Source of the DNA: JBDHTS01 sp044221445
GTDB lineage: Bacteria; Pseudomonadota; Alphaproteobacteria; Micavibrionales; Micavibrionaceae
Reading direction: 5' to 3'
Assembly: GCA_044221445.1 (NCBI GenBank)
Contig: JBGAPF010000014.1
Span: 1 to 56,963, forward strand
DNA length: 56,963 nucleotides
Within the stretch, counting starts at the first letter, position 1. The number at the start of each line of letters is the position of its first letter. The notes below the pieces were generated by a model. It searched no databases, had not been told where the DNA came from, and saw nothing but the letters and a program-made list of their open reading frames with translations. Both the position numbers and the translations under genes were made by a program. Shown piece by piece: positions 26,797 to 36,924 of the stretch.

Positions 26797-28227
26797 ATGG
26801 AACTGTCCTCTTTAAACATCCGCCGCTGGTTTCTCGTCTTTTTCGCCTTGAGCTGCCTCGGGGTAAATGTGCTCGCCTATGTCTTCTACCTGAAAAACCA
26901 GGAAGTGGTGCGGTCATCGCAATGGGTTACGCATACCTATGACGTGATCGCCCGGCTGAACGACGCCTTCAGCAGCCTGCAGGACATGCAAACCGCCCAG
27001 CGCGGCTATCTGATGACAGGGAAGGAAACTTTTCTGAGCCCTTATGCCGTCGGCAACGGCATAATCGACAAGGAATTCGCCGAACTGATCAAGCTGACCG
27101 ACGACAATCCTGAACGCCAGAAACAGCTTTCCGCCATGCGTGCGATTTTCGACCAGCAGCGCGCGCTCATGCAGGAGCAGATCGAAAAGCGGCGAAGCGG
27201 AGGCGGCTATTCCATTGCCGACATGGATAAGAACAAGGCCCTGATGGATAAAATCCGCTCCCTGAACGTCCAGGCTCTGGACGGTGAAAGGGCCTTGCTG
27301 GCACGGCGCAGCGCCGACGACGAGGCGCGGCAGAAAAACTATGTCATGACGATTTTCCTGAGCGCCGGCTCCGCGATCATCGGACTGCTGCTGGCCAATG
27401 GCGTCATCCTGTTCCTGAGTCTGCGGCGCCAGGCGGTCGAGGACGATCTGGTGCGCGCGAACAAGGAAATGGAAGGATTTACGTATATCGCCTCCCACGA
27501 TCTGCGCTCGCCACTGGTCAACCTCAAGGGCTTTTCGTCGGAAATGCGCTATGGCGTCGATGAACTGAAGTCCATCCTTGACCGGACGATGGCCGACGCG
27601 CCACAGGAAGACAGGAAAAAAATCGCCGCCATTCTCGACGACGATATAGGCGACGCGCTGAAATACATCCATGCCTCGGTCGATAAGATGGACAAGCTGA
27701 CCAATGCGATCCTGGAACTTTCCCGGATCGGGCGGCGTTCGCTTAAGCTTGAGCCGGTAAATCCCAATGCGATCGTCAGGCAATGCCTGAATACTCTGCA
27801 TCACCAGATCACGACCCGCGGCATTGAGGTGAAAGTTCATGTAATGCCCCCTGTCATCGCCGACCAGCTGTCGATGGAGCAGGTCTTCGGCAACATCCTG
27901 GACAATGCCATAAAATACCTCGATCCGTCGCGTCCCGGGCGCATCGAGATCGGCGGCAGCAAAAGCTACCGCGAAACGACATACTGGGTAAAAGACAACG
28001 GTCGCGGCATCAGCAACGGGGATATGGGCAAGATTTTCGAGATCTACCGCCGGGGCGGCAATAACGAGCAGATCCCGGGCGAAGGTCTCGGCATGGCGTA
28101 TGTCCGTTCCGTTCTAAGACGGCTGAGCGGATCGATTCGGTGCGAGTCGACACCGGGGGAGGGCACGACGTTTTATTTCACGATTTCCAACACGCTGAAG
28201 AAGGAAAGAAAACATGACAAAAACTGA
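26797..28227 (+). CDS. CHASE3-type sensor histidine kinase
   Basis: 476 aa from ATG 26797 (an ATG at 26764 in frame is possible). TM1 is WFLVFFALSCLGVNVLAYVF; residues about 40-180 form an extracytoplasmic helical CHASE3-like domain (LQDMQTAQRGYLMTGKETFL is typical); TM2 is IFLSAGSAIIGLLLANGVI. Cytoplasmic HisKA has phospho-accepting H234 in YIASHDLRSPLVNLKGF, and the ATPase domain has the N box (GNILDNAIKYL), WVKDNGRGIS and GEGLGMAYVRSV. It is phytochrome-kinase-like in its dimerisation and catalytic halves. It overlaps the response regulator gene by 14 bases, so the two are partners. Confidence 0.92.
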   Translation: MELSSLNIRRWFLVFFALSCLGVNVLAYVFYLKNQEVVRSSQWVTHTYDVIARLNDAFSSLQDMQTAQRGYLMTGKETFLSPYAVGNGIIDKEFAELIKLTDDNPERQKQLSAMRAIFDQQRALMQEQIEKRRSGGGYSIADMDKNKALMDKIRSLNVQALDGERALLARRSADDEARQKNYVMTIFLSAGSAIIGLLLANGVILFLSLRRQAVEDDLVRANKEMEGFTYIASHDLRSPLVNLKGFSSEMRYGVDELKSILDRTMADAPQEDRKKIAAILDDDIGDALKYIHASVDKMDKLTNAILELSRIGRRSLKLEPVNPNAIVRQCLNTLHHQITTRGIEVKVHVMPPVIADQLSMEQVFGNILDNAIKYLDPSRPGRIEIGGSKSYRETTYWVKDNGRGISNGDMGKIFEIYRRGGNNEQIPGEGLGMAYVRSVLRRLSGSIRCESTPGEGTTFYFTISNTLKKERKHDKN

Positions 28228-28660
28228 GAATGTCACGATCGTCATGATCGAGGACGACGAGGGCCACGCCAAGCTGATCGAAAAAAACCTGCGCCGAGCC
28301 GGGATCATGAACGAGATCGTCCATATCGACAATGGCCGCAAGGCCGCCGATTACCTTCTGGGCCGCGGCCAGTATACGAACAATAAGCCGTCCACGCCAA
28401 TGCTGATCCTGCTTGACCTCAATCTGCCGGAGCTGGACGGGTTCCAGATCCTGGAAATGATCAAAAGCGATCCCGACACAAAACTGGTGCCTGTCATCAT
28501 CCTGACAACGACCGACAACCCGCGCGAAGTGGAGCGCGGCTATGCCCTCGGCTGCAACGTGTATGTCACCAAGCCGGTGGAATACGAGGCGTTCGCGGAC
28601 TCGATCCGCAAGCTGGGCCTGCTGCTCGCGGTCGTCAAAGTCCCTGGCGCAGTACAATAG
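28214..28660 (+). CDS. Single-domain response regulator, Rcp1-like
   Basis: 148 aa, receiver domain only. Acidic pocket IEDDEGHAKLIEKN, phospho-acceptor D68 in LILLDLNLPELDGF, the switch Thr in VIILTTTDNPREV, and the Lys in VYVTKPVEYEAF. The sequence resembles Rcp1, the regulator of cyanobacterial phytochrome, and related stand-alone receivers that pass phosphate on or act by protein contact. No DNA-binding domain. Start overlaps the kinase end; the next gene, a REC-kinase-REC hybrid, starts directly after its stop. Confidence 0.95.
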   Translation: MTKTENVTIVMIEDDEGHAKLIEKNLRRAGIMNEIVHIDNGRKAADYLLGRGQYTNNKPSTPMLILLDLNLPELDGFQILEMIKSDPDTKLVPVIILTTTDNPREVERGYALGCNVYVTKPVEYEAFADSIRKLGLLLAVVKVPGAVQ

Positions 28661-30286
<1,626 letters not shown>

Positions 30287-30392
30287 TTTTTACGCCTGCC
30301 GCCTTCTTCTCCATGGCATTCCCCCTTTTCGTGATGATAGAATCGCGCGGCATGACGTGTTTTCGGCTTTCTTTAAAGGGTGCATCGTTTCA

Positions 30393-32216
30393 ATGCCAAT
30401 GGCTTCGCACGCACGAAAAGATATATTGCCCGGAAGGCTGGGGGCGTTCCGCGCGCTTTTGGATCTGGATGGGCTGGACGGCTTTCTTGTGCCGCGCGCC
30501 GACGAATATCTGGGTGAATACGTCCCGCCTTCCGCCGAGCGACTGTCCTGGCTGACAGGCTTTTCCGGTTCGGCAGGCATGGCCATCGTGCTGAAAGATA
30601 AGGCCGTTGTCATTTCGGACAGCCGCTATGCGTTGCAGATGAAACAACAGCTCGATGGCGCGCTTTATGACTCTCTGGTCTGCCCGCCGGGTGTGCCCGC
30701 GCAATGGATAAAGCGGCATCTGCCGCAGGGAGGCGTCATCGGCTATGACCCGCATCTGCATACGGCCGAAGGCATTGGCAATCTCACCAGAGACCTAAGC
30801 CCGTCGGGAATCGCATTCAAACCGGTCGCCGCGAACCTGGTCGACCGCATATGGGGCGACCGCCCGGCGCCGCCGGCCACCACGGTCGAACCGTTTCCGC
30901 AAAACGTCGCGGGACGCAACGCCAGCGCCAAACGCCAGGAAGTCGCGGCAAAGGTCGTTGAGGACGGGGGGTACGCCGTCCTCCTGAACGCGCCGGATTC
31001 GATTGCCTGGCTGCTGAACATTCGCGGGCGGGACGTGCCGCATAATCCGTTCGCTCTTTCCACGGCCATCGTTTATGGGGACGGGAAGGCAGACTGGTTT
31101 ATCGACAGGGGTCGTTTGCCGCTGGCCGTAGCCGCGTCTCTCGGCAACCAGGTTCAGGTCAGACGGCCGGAAGAACTGCCTGATGCGCTGAAGACGCTGA
31201 CGGCTGAGGCGCTGGCCGCGAAAAAGCCTGTGCTGCTGGACGATTCGTCCACGTCCATCTGGTTTCGGCAGCATATGGAAGGGCATGGCGCCTCCGTGAA
31301 GCACCAGACAGATCCCTGCGTCATGCCGCGCGCCTGCAAGACGCCCGAGGAGCAGGCGGCGGTCCGTGACGTCCATATGCGTGACGGGGTGGCCGTGGTG
31401 CGGCTTCTGAAATGGCTGGACGAGAACATGCCGAAAGGGCAGCTGACCGAGCAGGGCGTGGTCGACAGACTCGCGGCCTTCCGGGCCATGGACGCCGATT
31501 GCCGTGACAGCAGCTTCGACACCATCGCGGGCTGGGCGGGCAACGGCGCGGTGGTGCATTACCGGGTTACGCCGGAAACCGACAGGCGCATCGACCCGCC
31601 GGGCATGCTTCTGGTGGATTCCGGCGGCCAGTATGCGACCGGCACGACAGATATCACCCGCACGGTCGCGGCGGGGGACGTGTCCCTGGAAATGCGAGAG
31701 AATTTCACCCGCGTCCTGAAAGGGCATGTCGCGATTGCCGCCCTGAAGTTTCCGGCGGGCGTGACAGGCCGCCAGATAGATAGCCTGGCCCGCCGCGCCT
31801 TGTGGGATGCCGGGCTGGATTATGCGCACGGCACGGGGCATGGCGTCGGCTGTTATCTTTCGGTGCATGAGCGTGGCATCGGAATATCGCCGCGTTCCGA
31901 CCAGGAATTCAGGCCGGGCATGCTGGTATCGAACGAGCCGGGCTATTATAAGGAGGGCGCCTACGGCATCCGTATCGAAAACCTGATCCTGGTCCAGGAA
32001 GACGGCATTATCAATGACGGGACGGGCCGCAAGCGCTACAGCTTCGAGACGGTGACCCTGGCCCCCATCGACCGGCGCCTGATCGTGGCCGACATGCTGG
32101 AGCAGGCTGAAATAGACTGGATGGACGCGTATCACAGGCGCGTTTATGAGATGCTTGGCCCTTATCTCGATGCAGGTGAGAAAGAATGGCTGCGCGGAAT
32201 GTGCGCAAGCCTGTAA
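30393..32216 (+). CDS. M24B Xaa-Pro aminopeptidase
   Basis: Cleaves N-terminal residues preceding proline. From ATG 30393 (AAGGG upstream) the protein is 607 aa, with two creatinase-like N-terminal domains (LGAFRALLDLDGLDGFLVPR, GFSGSAGMAIVLKDKAVVI) and the pita-bread catalytic domain. Metal ligands: D409 (LLVDSGGQY), D420 (TTDITRTV), H483 (GTGHGVGCYLSVHE), and the two Glu in SNEPGYY and IRIENLILV. The long three-domain form matches eukaryote-type APP. A GTG at 30357 would add 12 residues. Monocistronic to judge from the 106-base gap before it. Confidence 0.95.
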   Translation: MPMASHARKDILPGRLGAFRALLDLDGLDGFLVPRADEYLGEYVPPSAERLSWLTGFSGSAGMAIVLKDKAVVISDSRYALQMKQQLDGALYDSLVCPPGVPAQWIKRHLPQGGVIGYDPHLHTAEGIGNLTRDLSPSGIAFKPVAANLVDRIWGDRPAPPATTVEPFPQNVAGRNASAKRQEVAAKVVEDGGYAVLLNAPDSIAWLLNIRGRDVPHNPFALSTAIVYGDGKADWFIDRGRLPLAVAASLGNQVQVRRPEELPDALKTLTAEALAAKKPVLLDDSSTSIWFRQHMEGHGASVKHQTDPCVMPRACKTPEEQAAVRDVHMRDGVAVVRLLKWLDENMPKGQLTEQGVVDRLAAFRAMDADCRDSSFDTIAGWAGNGAVVHYRVTPETDRRIDPPGMLLVDSGGQYATGTTDITRTVAAGDVSLEMRENFTRVLKGHVAIAALKFPAGVTGRQIDSLARRALWDAGLDYAHGTGHGVGCYLSVHERGIGISPRSDQEFRPGMLVSNEPGYYKEGAYGIRIENLILVQEDGIINDGTGRKRYSFETVTLAPIDRRLIVADMLEQAEIDWMDAYHRRVYEMLGPYLDAGEKEWLRGMCASL

Positions 32217-32229
32217 GCGGAAAATCAAA

Positions 32230-32250
32230 TCCCCCGGACGAACCGGGGGA
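32230..32250. terminator. Intrinsic terminator between the aminopeptidase and rpsU
   Basis: Stem TCCCCCGG/CCGGGGGA with loop ACGAA. On the minus strand the hairpin is followed by ATTTGATTTT, so it best serves rpsU; it may also stop the forward aminopeptidase transcript, though the T-tract is lacking there. Confidence 0.65.
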
Positions 32251-32295
32251 TGATTACATGTTTACGTCGAAACGTTCGGAAAATACCCTGAAAGA

Positions 32296-32499
32296 CTAGC
32301 CTTCACGGTCGCGCTTCTTGCGTTCCAGCTTGCGCCAGCGGCGGACGGCTTCTGCCCGCTCGCGTTTTTTCTTCTGCGACGGTTTTTCGAAGTCGCGGCG
32401 CAGTTTCATCTCGCGGAAGACGCCTTCGCGTTGCATTTTCTTCTTCAGGACCTTGAGGGCCTGATCCACGTTATTGTCGCGGACGTTAACGCTTACCAT
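32296..32499 (-). CDS. rpsU: 30S ribosomal protein S21
   Basis: 67 aa starting MVSVNVRDNNVDQALKVL, the S21 signature, with the basic tail KKRERAEAVRRWRKLERKK. S21 binds the small subunit near the anti-Shine-Dalgarno end of 16S rRNA and aids initiation. The start at 32499 is set by AGGTGA ending 5 bases upstream; the Met three codons earlier would put that site inside the gene. Followed by the hairpin at 32230-32250. Confidence 0.96.
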   Translation of the reverse strand: MVSVNVRDNNVDQALKVLKKKMQREGVFREMKLRRDFEKPSQKKKRERAEAVRRWRKLERKKRDREG

Positions 32500-32629
32500 A
32501 TAAATCACCTGTCTTTCTTAATGGATTTGCCCATGAGGCAGCGTCAAAACAGGCGATTTCTACAGGGATGTGGTGCCCAAGGCAAGAAAAAACTATCATT
32601 AAAAAATATAGGGAAGCGAGAAACACCCA

Positions 32630-33901
32630 ATGTTTATCAATGCCATAGTCTTCGCTGTGCAGATTTTAGCGGCGTTGATGGTCGTGTTTATCGTGCATGA
32701 GGGCGGGCACCTTCTGGCCGCCCGCCTGTTCCGGGTGCGCGTAGCCGAGATCAGCTTCGGCTTCGGGCGCAAAATCTGGGGCAAAACCGACCGCCACGGC
32801 ACGCACTGGGCGGTCCGTCTTTTACCCTTCTCGGGCTTTGTGCAGCTGAGCGACCAGAAAGAGGGGGGAATCGATGAATTCTCCCGTGCGCCTTTATGGC
32901 GACGGGTCTGTATCGTGGCGGCAGGGCCCTTATCCAATATCGCTTTCGCCCTTATGCTCCTGACAGTGTTCTACAACCTGTTCGGACTGCCGTCGGCGCC
33001 GCCCGTGATTACGGGGATCCAGACGGGAAGCGCGGCCGAAAAAACCGGCTTTATGATCGGCGACCGTATCCTGAGCATCGACGGACTCCCGATTTCCAGA
33101 TTTGAAGACCTATCGGCTTTTCTCGACGACCGTCCCAACCTTCCGCTTCGCATCGCGCTGGCAAGAAACGGCAATCCTGTGACAATCGACGTCCTGCCCG
33201 ACTGGATTCCGGACGAAGATAAAAAGAAAAAGGGGCAGTACCGAAACAGGATCGGTATTCTGGGCGTCCATAAACCGCTGGGCCTGTCGATCATTAAAAA
33301 TGTTAACGGGCAGGCGGTTGGCACTGAGTCCGAAGCAAGGAAACTTTTGATGCCCTTGCGTGGCCAGAAAGCCAAAATAAGTTTTGAAACCTATGGCGAT
33401 GTCGTTCGGGAATTCACCTTTCAGCTCAATGCCGGCATGAATGCCAACATGGATAATCCGTTCACGATGGACTATCACAGGGTCTACCCTGGCCAAAGCA
33501 GCGCCTATATCTATCTGCAGCGCGGGTTCGCGCGCTCTGCGATTGACGCTTTCAAAACGGGCGGCGCGATGATCAAGGGAACGTTTGATGCGTTTGTCCA
33601 TCCTTTCGCAAAACAAAAAGATAAAATGCGTCTGGATGTCCCGGTGGGGAACGACCAGTTGTCTGCGTTCCCGCGTTTTCACACGTTCATTTATTGCCTG
33701 GCGTTCCTTTCGGTACTGATCGGGTTCATGAACGTCCTGATCATACCCGGTTTCGACGGGTATATGCTGCTGCTCTATGCCACCGAAGCCTGGGTCGGAA
33801 AGGAAAATCTAGGACTTTTCTATCCGCGGGTATGGTTTGCGTCCCTGTTTGTGCTTTTGGCTGTGGTCGGCATTCTGAACCTGGGGATCGGCAAAGAGTA
33901 A
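32630..33901 (+). CDS. rseP: M50 site-2 protease (RseP-like)
   Basis: Intramembrane zinc metalloprotease that cuts transmembrane anti-sigma factors or signal peptides. Zinc motif H23-E-x-x-H27 in TM1 (VVFIVHEGGHLLAARLF). A single visible PDZ domain (VITGIQTGSAAEKTGFMIGD then RILSIDGLPI), and the third-ligand motif NVLIIPGFDGYMLL, where the usual N-x-x-P-x-P-x-L-D-G is altered to N-x-x-x-x-P-G-F-D-G. Typical RseP has two PDZ domains and lies in the dxr-rseP-bamA cluster; here neither neighbour is present, so this may be a paralogue. The stop abuts the stop of the convergent ABC gene with no spacer. Confidence 0.82.
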   Translation: MFINAIVFAVQILAALMVVFIVHEGGHLLAARLFRVRVAEISFGFGRKIWGKTDRHGTHWAVRLLPFSGFVQLSDQKEGGIDEFSRAPLWRRVCIVAAGPLSNIAFALMLLTVFYNLFGLPSAPPVITGIQTGSAAEKTGFMIGDRILSIDGLPISRFEDLSAFLDDRPNLPLRIALARNGNPVTIDVLPDWIPDEDKKKKGQYRNRIGILGVHKPLGLSIIKNVNGQAVGTESEARKLLMPLRGQKAKISFETYGDVVREFTFQLNAGMNANMDNPFTMDYHRVYPGQSSAYIYLQRGFARSAIDAFKTGGAMIKGTFDAFVHPFAKQKDKMRLDVPVGNDQLSAFPRFHTFIYCLAFLSVLIGFMNVLIIPGFDGYMLLLYATEAWVGKENLGLFYPRVWFASLFVLLAVVGILNLGIGKE

Positions 33902-35530
33902 TCAATCCGCCTTGCGGGCTTTCAGATTAAGGGCGGCGTCCAGCAGGGCTTTCGTATAATCCTGTTTCTGATCGGCGAATATGCCTGCAGCCGGCCCGCT
34001 TTCCACGATATGGCCGTCTTTCATCACGATCATGTCATGCGCCATTGCCCGCACCACCCGCAAATCGTGGCTGATGAAAATGTATGACAGCGCATATTTT
34101 TCCTGCAGCCCGCGCAGAAGGTCGACGATCTGGGCCTGGACCGAAAGGTCAAGCGCGGAGGTCGGTTCGTCCAGAACGACGAATTCGGGACGCAGGGCCA
34201 TGGCGCGCGCAATCGCCACACGCTGACGCTGGCCACCCGAAAATTCATGTGGATAGCGATGGCGCATGCCCGGGTCCAGGCCGACATCCTCCAGCGCCGC
34301 GATCACACGTTCTTCACGATCCTGCAGGGCCAGGCGCGGTTCATGGACCAGCAGGCCTTCGCCGACGATCTGCGCGATGCTCATGCGCGGGGACAGGCTG
34401 CCGAAAGGATCCTGGAACACAATCTGCATGCGCTGGCGAAGAGGACGCATCTGCTGGCGGTTGAAAGCGCCGATGTGCTGGCCGTCGAAAACGATTTCGC
34501 CGCCGGTCAGCGCGGTGAGGCGCAGCAGCGCGTAACCGAGCGTCGATTTTCCCGAGCCGCTTTCTCCCACCACGCCCAGAGTCTGTCCCGCCCGGCAAGC
34601 GACGGAGACGTCGTCTACGGCTTTGACGAAAGAGGAAGCCTTGCCGAAAAAGTTGCGGCCTTTTGGAAACCACACCTTGATGTTATCGGCTTTAAGGATC
34701 ACCGCCGCGTTATCATTGATCGCGACGGCCTGTCCCTTGGGTTGCGCCGCCAGCAGCATTTTGGTGTAGCTGTGTTCGGGTGACGCGAACAAAACGCGGC
34801 TGTCTTTCTGCTCGACGATCGCGCCGTCCTTCATCACGCAGACGCGGTCGGCCATTTTCTCGACGATGGTCAGATCGTGCGTAATGATTAGCAACGCCAT
34901 GTTGAGACGTTTTTTGAGCGACTGCAACAGTTCAAGGATTTGCGCCTGCACCGTCACGTCCAGCGCCGTCGTCGGTTCGTCTGCAATCAGCATGTCGGGA
35001 TCGTTGGCCAGCGCCATCGCGATCATCACCCGCTGGCGCTGACCGCCCGAGAGTTCGTGCGGGTAAGCGTCGAGCCGTTCTTTCATCATCGGCAGGCCGA
35101 CCAGATCCAGAAGTTCCTTCACCCGCACCCGGGCCTGCGCTACGGTCATGGCCCGATGCAGGCGCAGGGTCTCGCCGATCTGCTTCTCGATGGTATGCAA
35201 CGGGTTCAGGGCGCTCAAGGGTTCCTGGAATATCATCCCGATGCGGCGGCCCCGGATGCCGCGCATGACGGCGTCTTTCGCGTTGACCAGTTCGGTCCCG
35301 TCGAACGTGATCGACGATCCTTCCGGGTGTGCGGCCAGGGGGTAGGGCAAAAGCTGGAGAATAGACAAGGCCGTCACGGATTTTCCCGATCCGCTTTCCC
35401 CGACCAGCGCCACGGTCTCACCCTTGCGGACATCGAAGCTGATATTTTTGACGGCGGTAAAGGCGGCATCCTGCGTCTGGAAAGTGACAGACAGGTTTTT
35501 TACGCTTAAAAGGGGAAGGTCGTTGCTCAT
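33902..35530 (-). CDS. Duplicated ABC ATPase of the YejF/oligopeptide type
   Basis: 542 aa with two complete nucleotide-binding domains. Each has Walker A GESGSGKS, the signature (ELSGGQRQRVMIAMAL; EFSGGQRQRVAIARAM) and Walker B with LIADEPTTALD or VVLDEPTSALD, plus the oligopeptide-family tail. Single polypeptides of this type (YejF) energise import of microcin C-like peptides and oligopeptides with YejABE. No binding-protein or permease gene is in the window, so the partners are elsewhere or the gene is an orphan. Start at MSND is preferred to the GTG/ATG three codons earlier. Not to be confused with an Uup/ABC-F protein: the domains carry full transporter signatures. Confidence 0.88.
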   Translation of the reverse strand: MSNDLPLLSVKNLSVTFQTQDAAFTAVKNISFDVRKGETVALVGESGSGKSVTALSILQLLPYPLAAHPEGSSITFDGTELVNAKDAVMRGIRGRRIGMIFQEPLSALNPLHTIEKQIGETLRLHRAMTVAQARVRVKELLDLVGLPMMKERLDAYPHELSGGQRQRVMIAMALANDPDMLIADEPTTALDVTVQAQILELLQSLKKRLNMALLIITHDLTIVEKMADRVCVMKDGAIVEQKDSRVLFASPEHSYTKMLLAAQPKGQAVAINDNAAVILKADNIKVWFPKGRNFFGKASSFVKAVDDVSVACRAGQTLGVVGESGSGKSTLGYALLRLTALTGGEIVFDGQHIGAFNRQQMRPLRQRMQIVFQDPFGSLSPRMSIAQIVGEGLLVHEPRLALQDREERVIAALEDVGLDPGMRHRYPHEFSGGQRQRVAIARAMALRPEFVVLDEPTSALDLSVQAQIVDLLRGLQEKYALSYIFISHDLRVVRAMAHDMIVMKDGHIVESGPAAGIFADQKQDYTKALLDAALNLKARKAD

Positions 35531-35576
35531 GATCCACATTTAACCATGTTTTGGCCGCTAAGGAAGGGCTTTGCAG

Positions 35577-36227
35577 ATGAAGGCAGAACTACCGCCCTGC
35601 GGATTGTATTTTCGCGTGGAAGAAGACCCCGTCATGGACAGGATACTGCCGGCGATGCGCCAGGCGGCGTTCGTCATCAACCGGTCGGACTACGAAAAAA
35701 ACATGCATGTGATGGAAATCCAACCCGGGCCGGAAGGCACGGCGCGGGAAAATGCGGCGGCCCTGATCCAGCTGGCGAAGATGGAAGGACTGGTCGCCAT
35801 CCTGAAAGGCGACGCGGCGACGGCGGCGGCGCTCGATGCCGACGGCGTCTTGCTGGACAACGCAGGCGCCGTTGAAAGCGCTCGCGCCTTAATGGGGGAT
35901 AAAATTCTCGGTCTCGTCTGCGGCGACAGCCGCATGGCGGCCGACCGCGCCCGCGCTGCGGGTGTGGATTACGTCACGTTCGGCGTCGTCGGTTCGGGGA
36001 CGTTGCCATCGCCCTCCCTGTTTCAATGGTGGTCGACCCTGACGGACATACCGTCGCTTGCCTGCGGATCCGTCACCAATGACGATGCGGCAACCTATGT
36101 TACGGCGGGGGCGACTTTTCTAGACTGTTCGGACTATGTCTGGGATCATCCGAAAGGTGTGATGCAGGGCGTGACCAACATGCTTTATGCCATTGAACTG
36201 GCATTCGAAACCGTCAGGAAAAACTGA
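35577..36227 (+). CDS. ThiE/TenI-like thiamine-phosphate synthase family protein
   Basis: 216 aa from ATG 35577 (AAGGAAGGG upstream). A TIM-barrel with LAKMEGLVAILKGDAATAAA, ADGVLLDNAGAVESAR, GLVCGDSRMAADRARAAGVDYVTFGVV and SLACGSVTNDDAATYVTAGATFLD. These align with the ThiE pattern (D-G-V-H-L-G, A-D-Y-x-x-x-G, G-x-x), but the canonical phosphate-binding GxxxxPT and the DGVHLGQ motif are altered (DGVLLDN). So it may be a diverged or non-catalytic paralogue. No other thiamine gene is near. Divergent from the ABC gene. Confidence 0.7.
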   Translation: MKAELPPCGLYFRVEEDPVMDRILPAMRQAAFVINRSDYEKNMHVMEIQPGPEGTARENAAALIQLAKMEGLVAILKGDAATAAALDADGVLLDNAGAVESARALMGDKILGLVCGDSRMAADRARAAGVDYVTFGVVGSGTLPSPSLFQWWSTLTDIPSLACGSVTNDDAATYVTAGATFLDCSDYVWDHPKGVMQGVTNMLYAIELAFETVRKN

Positions 36228-36300
36228 AAATACCAAGTAATCTCATGTTAAGCTTTTGTTAAACATGCAGAAAACGATTTTATTTTCTTCCGGATGGGTA

Positions 36301-36306
36301 TATAAT
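36301..36306 (+). promoter_or_regulatory. Candidate -10 box giving a leaderless transcript
   Basis: A perfect TATAAT at 36301-36306. The A of the ATG at 36313 lies seven bases past its end, where transcription would be expected to begin, and no ribosome site precedes that ATG. A -35 match is poor (TTTATT at 36278-36283). Confidence 0.35.
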
Positions 36307-36312
36307 TGACCT

Positions 36313-36876
36313 ATGGCCATAGGATCGGTCTCATCCGGCACAGTAGTGCCTTCAACGAGCATCGTGGGGGAAAATTCCCTCAGCCCCGTTGCGCGTATTC
36401 TCAAGGATCAGGAGGCTGCCAAGCCTGCGACCAAGGAATCTTTTACGGATTCCGAGACTTTTATCCGCGCCAAGGTCGCTCAGCTGAAGGCTCAGATCAA
36501 CACCTATTCGACTCTTCCTGGCCTCGACCCCAGCGGCGGCATTATCGATTCGCTGACCAAGGAAGTGAACGACCTGGTCGCAAAGCAGCAGGCCAAGCTT
36601 AAGAAATCCCAGGACGAAGCGGCGGCGAAACAGAAAGAACTGGATGACGCGAACGCGGCTAAAAAACTGGAAGAAAGCATTCCGAACGCCGATCAGCTGA
36701 TCAAGCGCGCCAAGGACAGGGCTGACGGCAAAACGGTCGACCCTTTTATCGCCAAAAGTGACAAAAAAACCGGAACAGGGTCGGCATCGGGCGATATCAT
36801 ATCTTCCGACGACATGCTCAAACGCGCGAAAGACGCCGCCGCGAAAAGAGGCGGAACGTTCGATACCACGGCTTAA
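36313..36876 (+). CDS. Uncharacterised 187-aa coiled-coil protein
   Basis: The first 25 residues are Ser/Thr/Val-rich (MAIGSVSSGTVVPSTSIVGE) with no signal peptide. Residues about 45-125 are Lys/Ala/Gln/Glu-rich with heptad spacing (AKQQAKLKKSQDEAAAKQKE), a probable coiled coil. The tail repeats the short motif S/P-x-A/D-x-L-x-KRAKD twice (ADQLIKRAKDRADGK and SDDMLKRAKDAAAKRGG). I do not recognise the family. It ends just before a strong bidirectional terminator and may be a leaderless mRNA. Confidence 0.65.
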   Translation: MAIGSVSSGTVVPSTSIVGENSLSPVARILKDQEAAKPATKESFTDSETFIRAKVAQLKAQINTYSTLPGLDPSGGIIDSLTKEVNDLVAKQQAKLKKSQDEAAAKQKELDDANAAKKLEESIPNADQLIKRAKDRADGKTVDPFIAKSDKKTGTGSASGDIISSDDMLKRAKDAAAKRGGTFDTTA

Positions 36877-36892
36877 GCCCTAGACGATGTAA

Positions 36893-36919
36893 AAAAGCGC
36901 CGCCAGAGGCGGCGCTTTT
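36893..36919. terminator. Bidirectional intrinsic terminator
   Basis: Twelve-base arms AAAAGCGCCGCC and GGCGGCGCTTTT around the loop AGA, with A-tract and T-tract on the two sides. It separates the coiled-coil gene from the convergent EF-hand gene and can serve both. Confidence 0.9.
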
Positions 36920-36924
36920 GGTTT

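Noticed and set aside
30795..32228. A 477-codon open frame antisense to the aminopeptidase
   Set aside because: No recognisable domain; the sense strand has all five M24 metal ligands.
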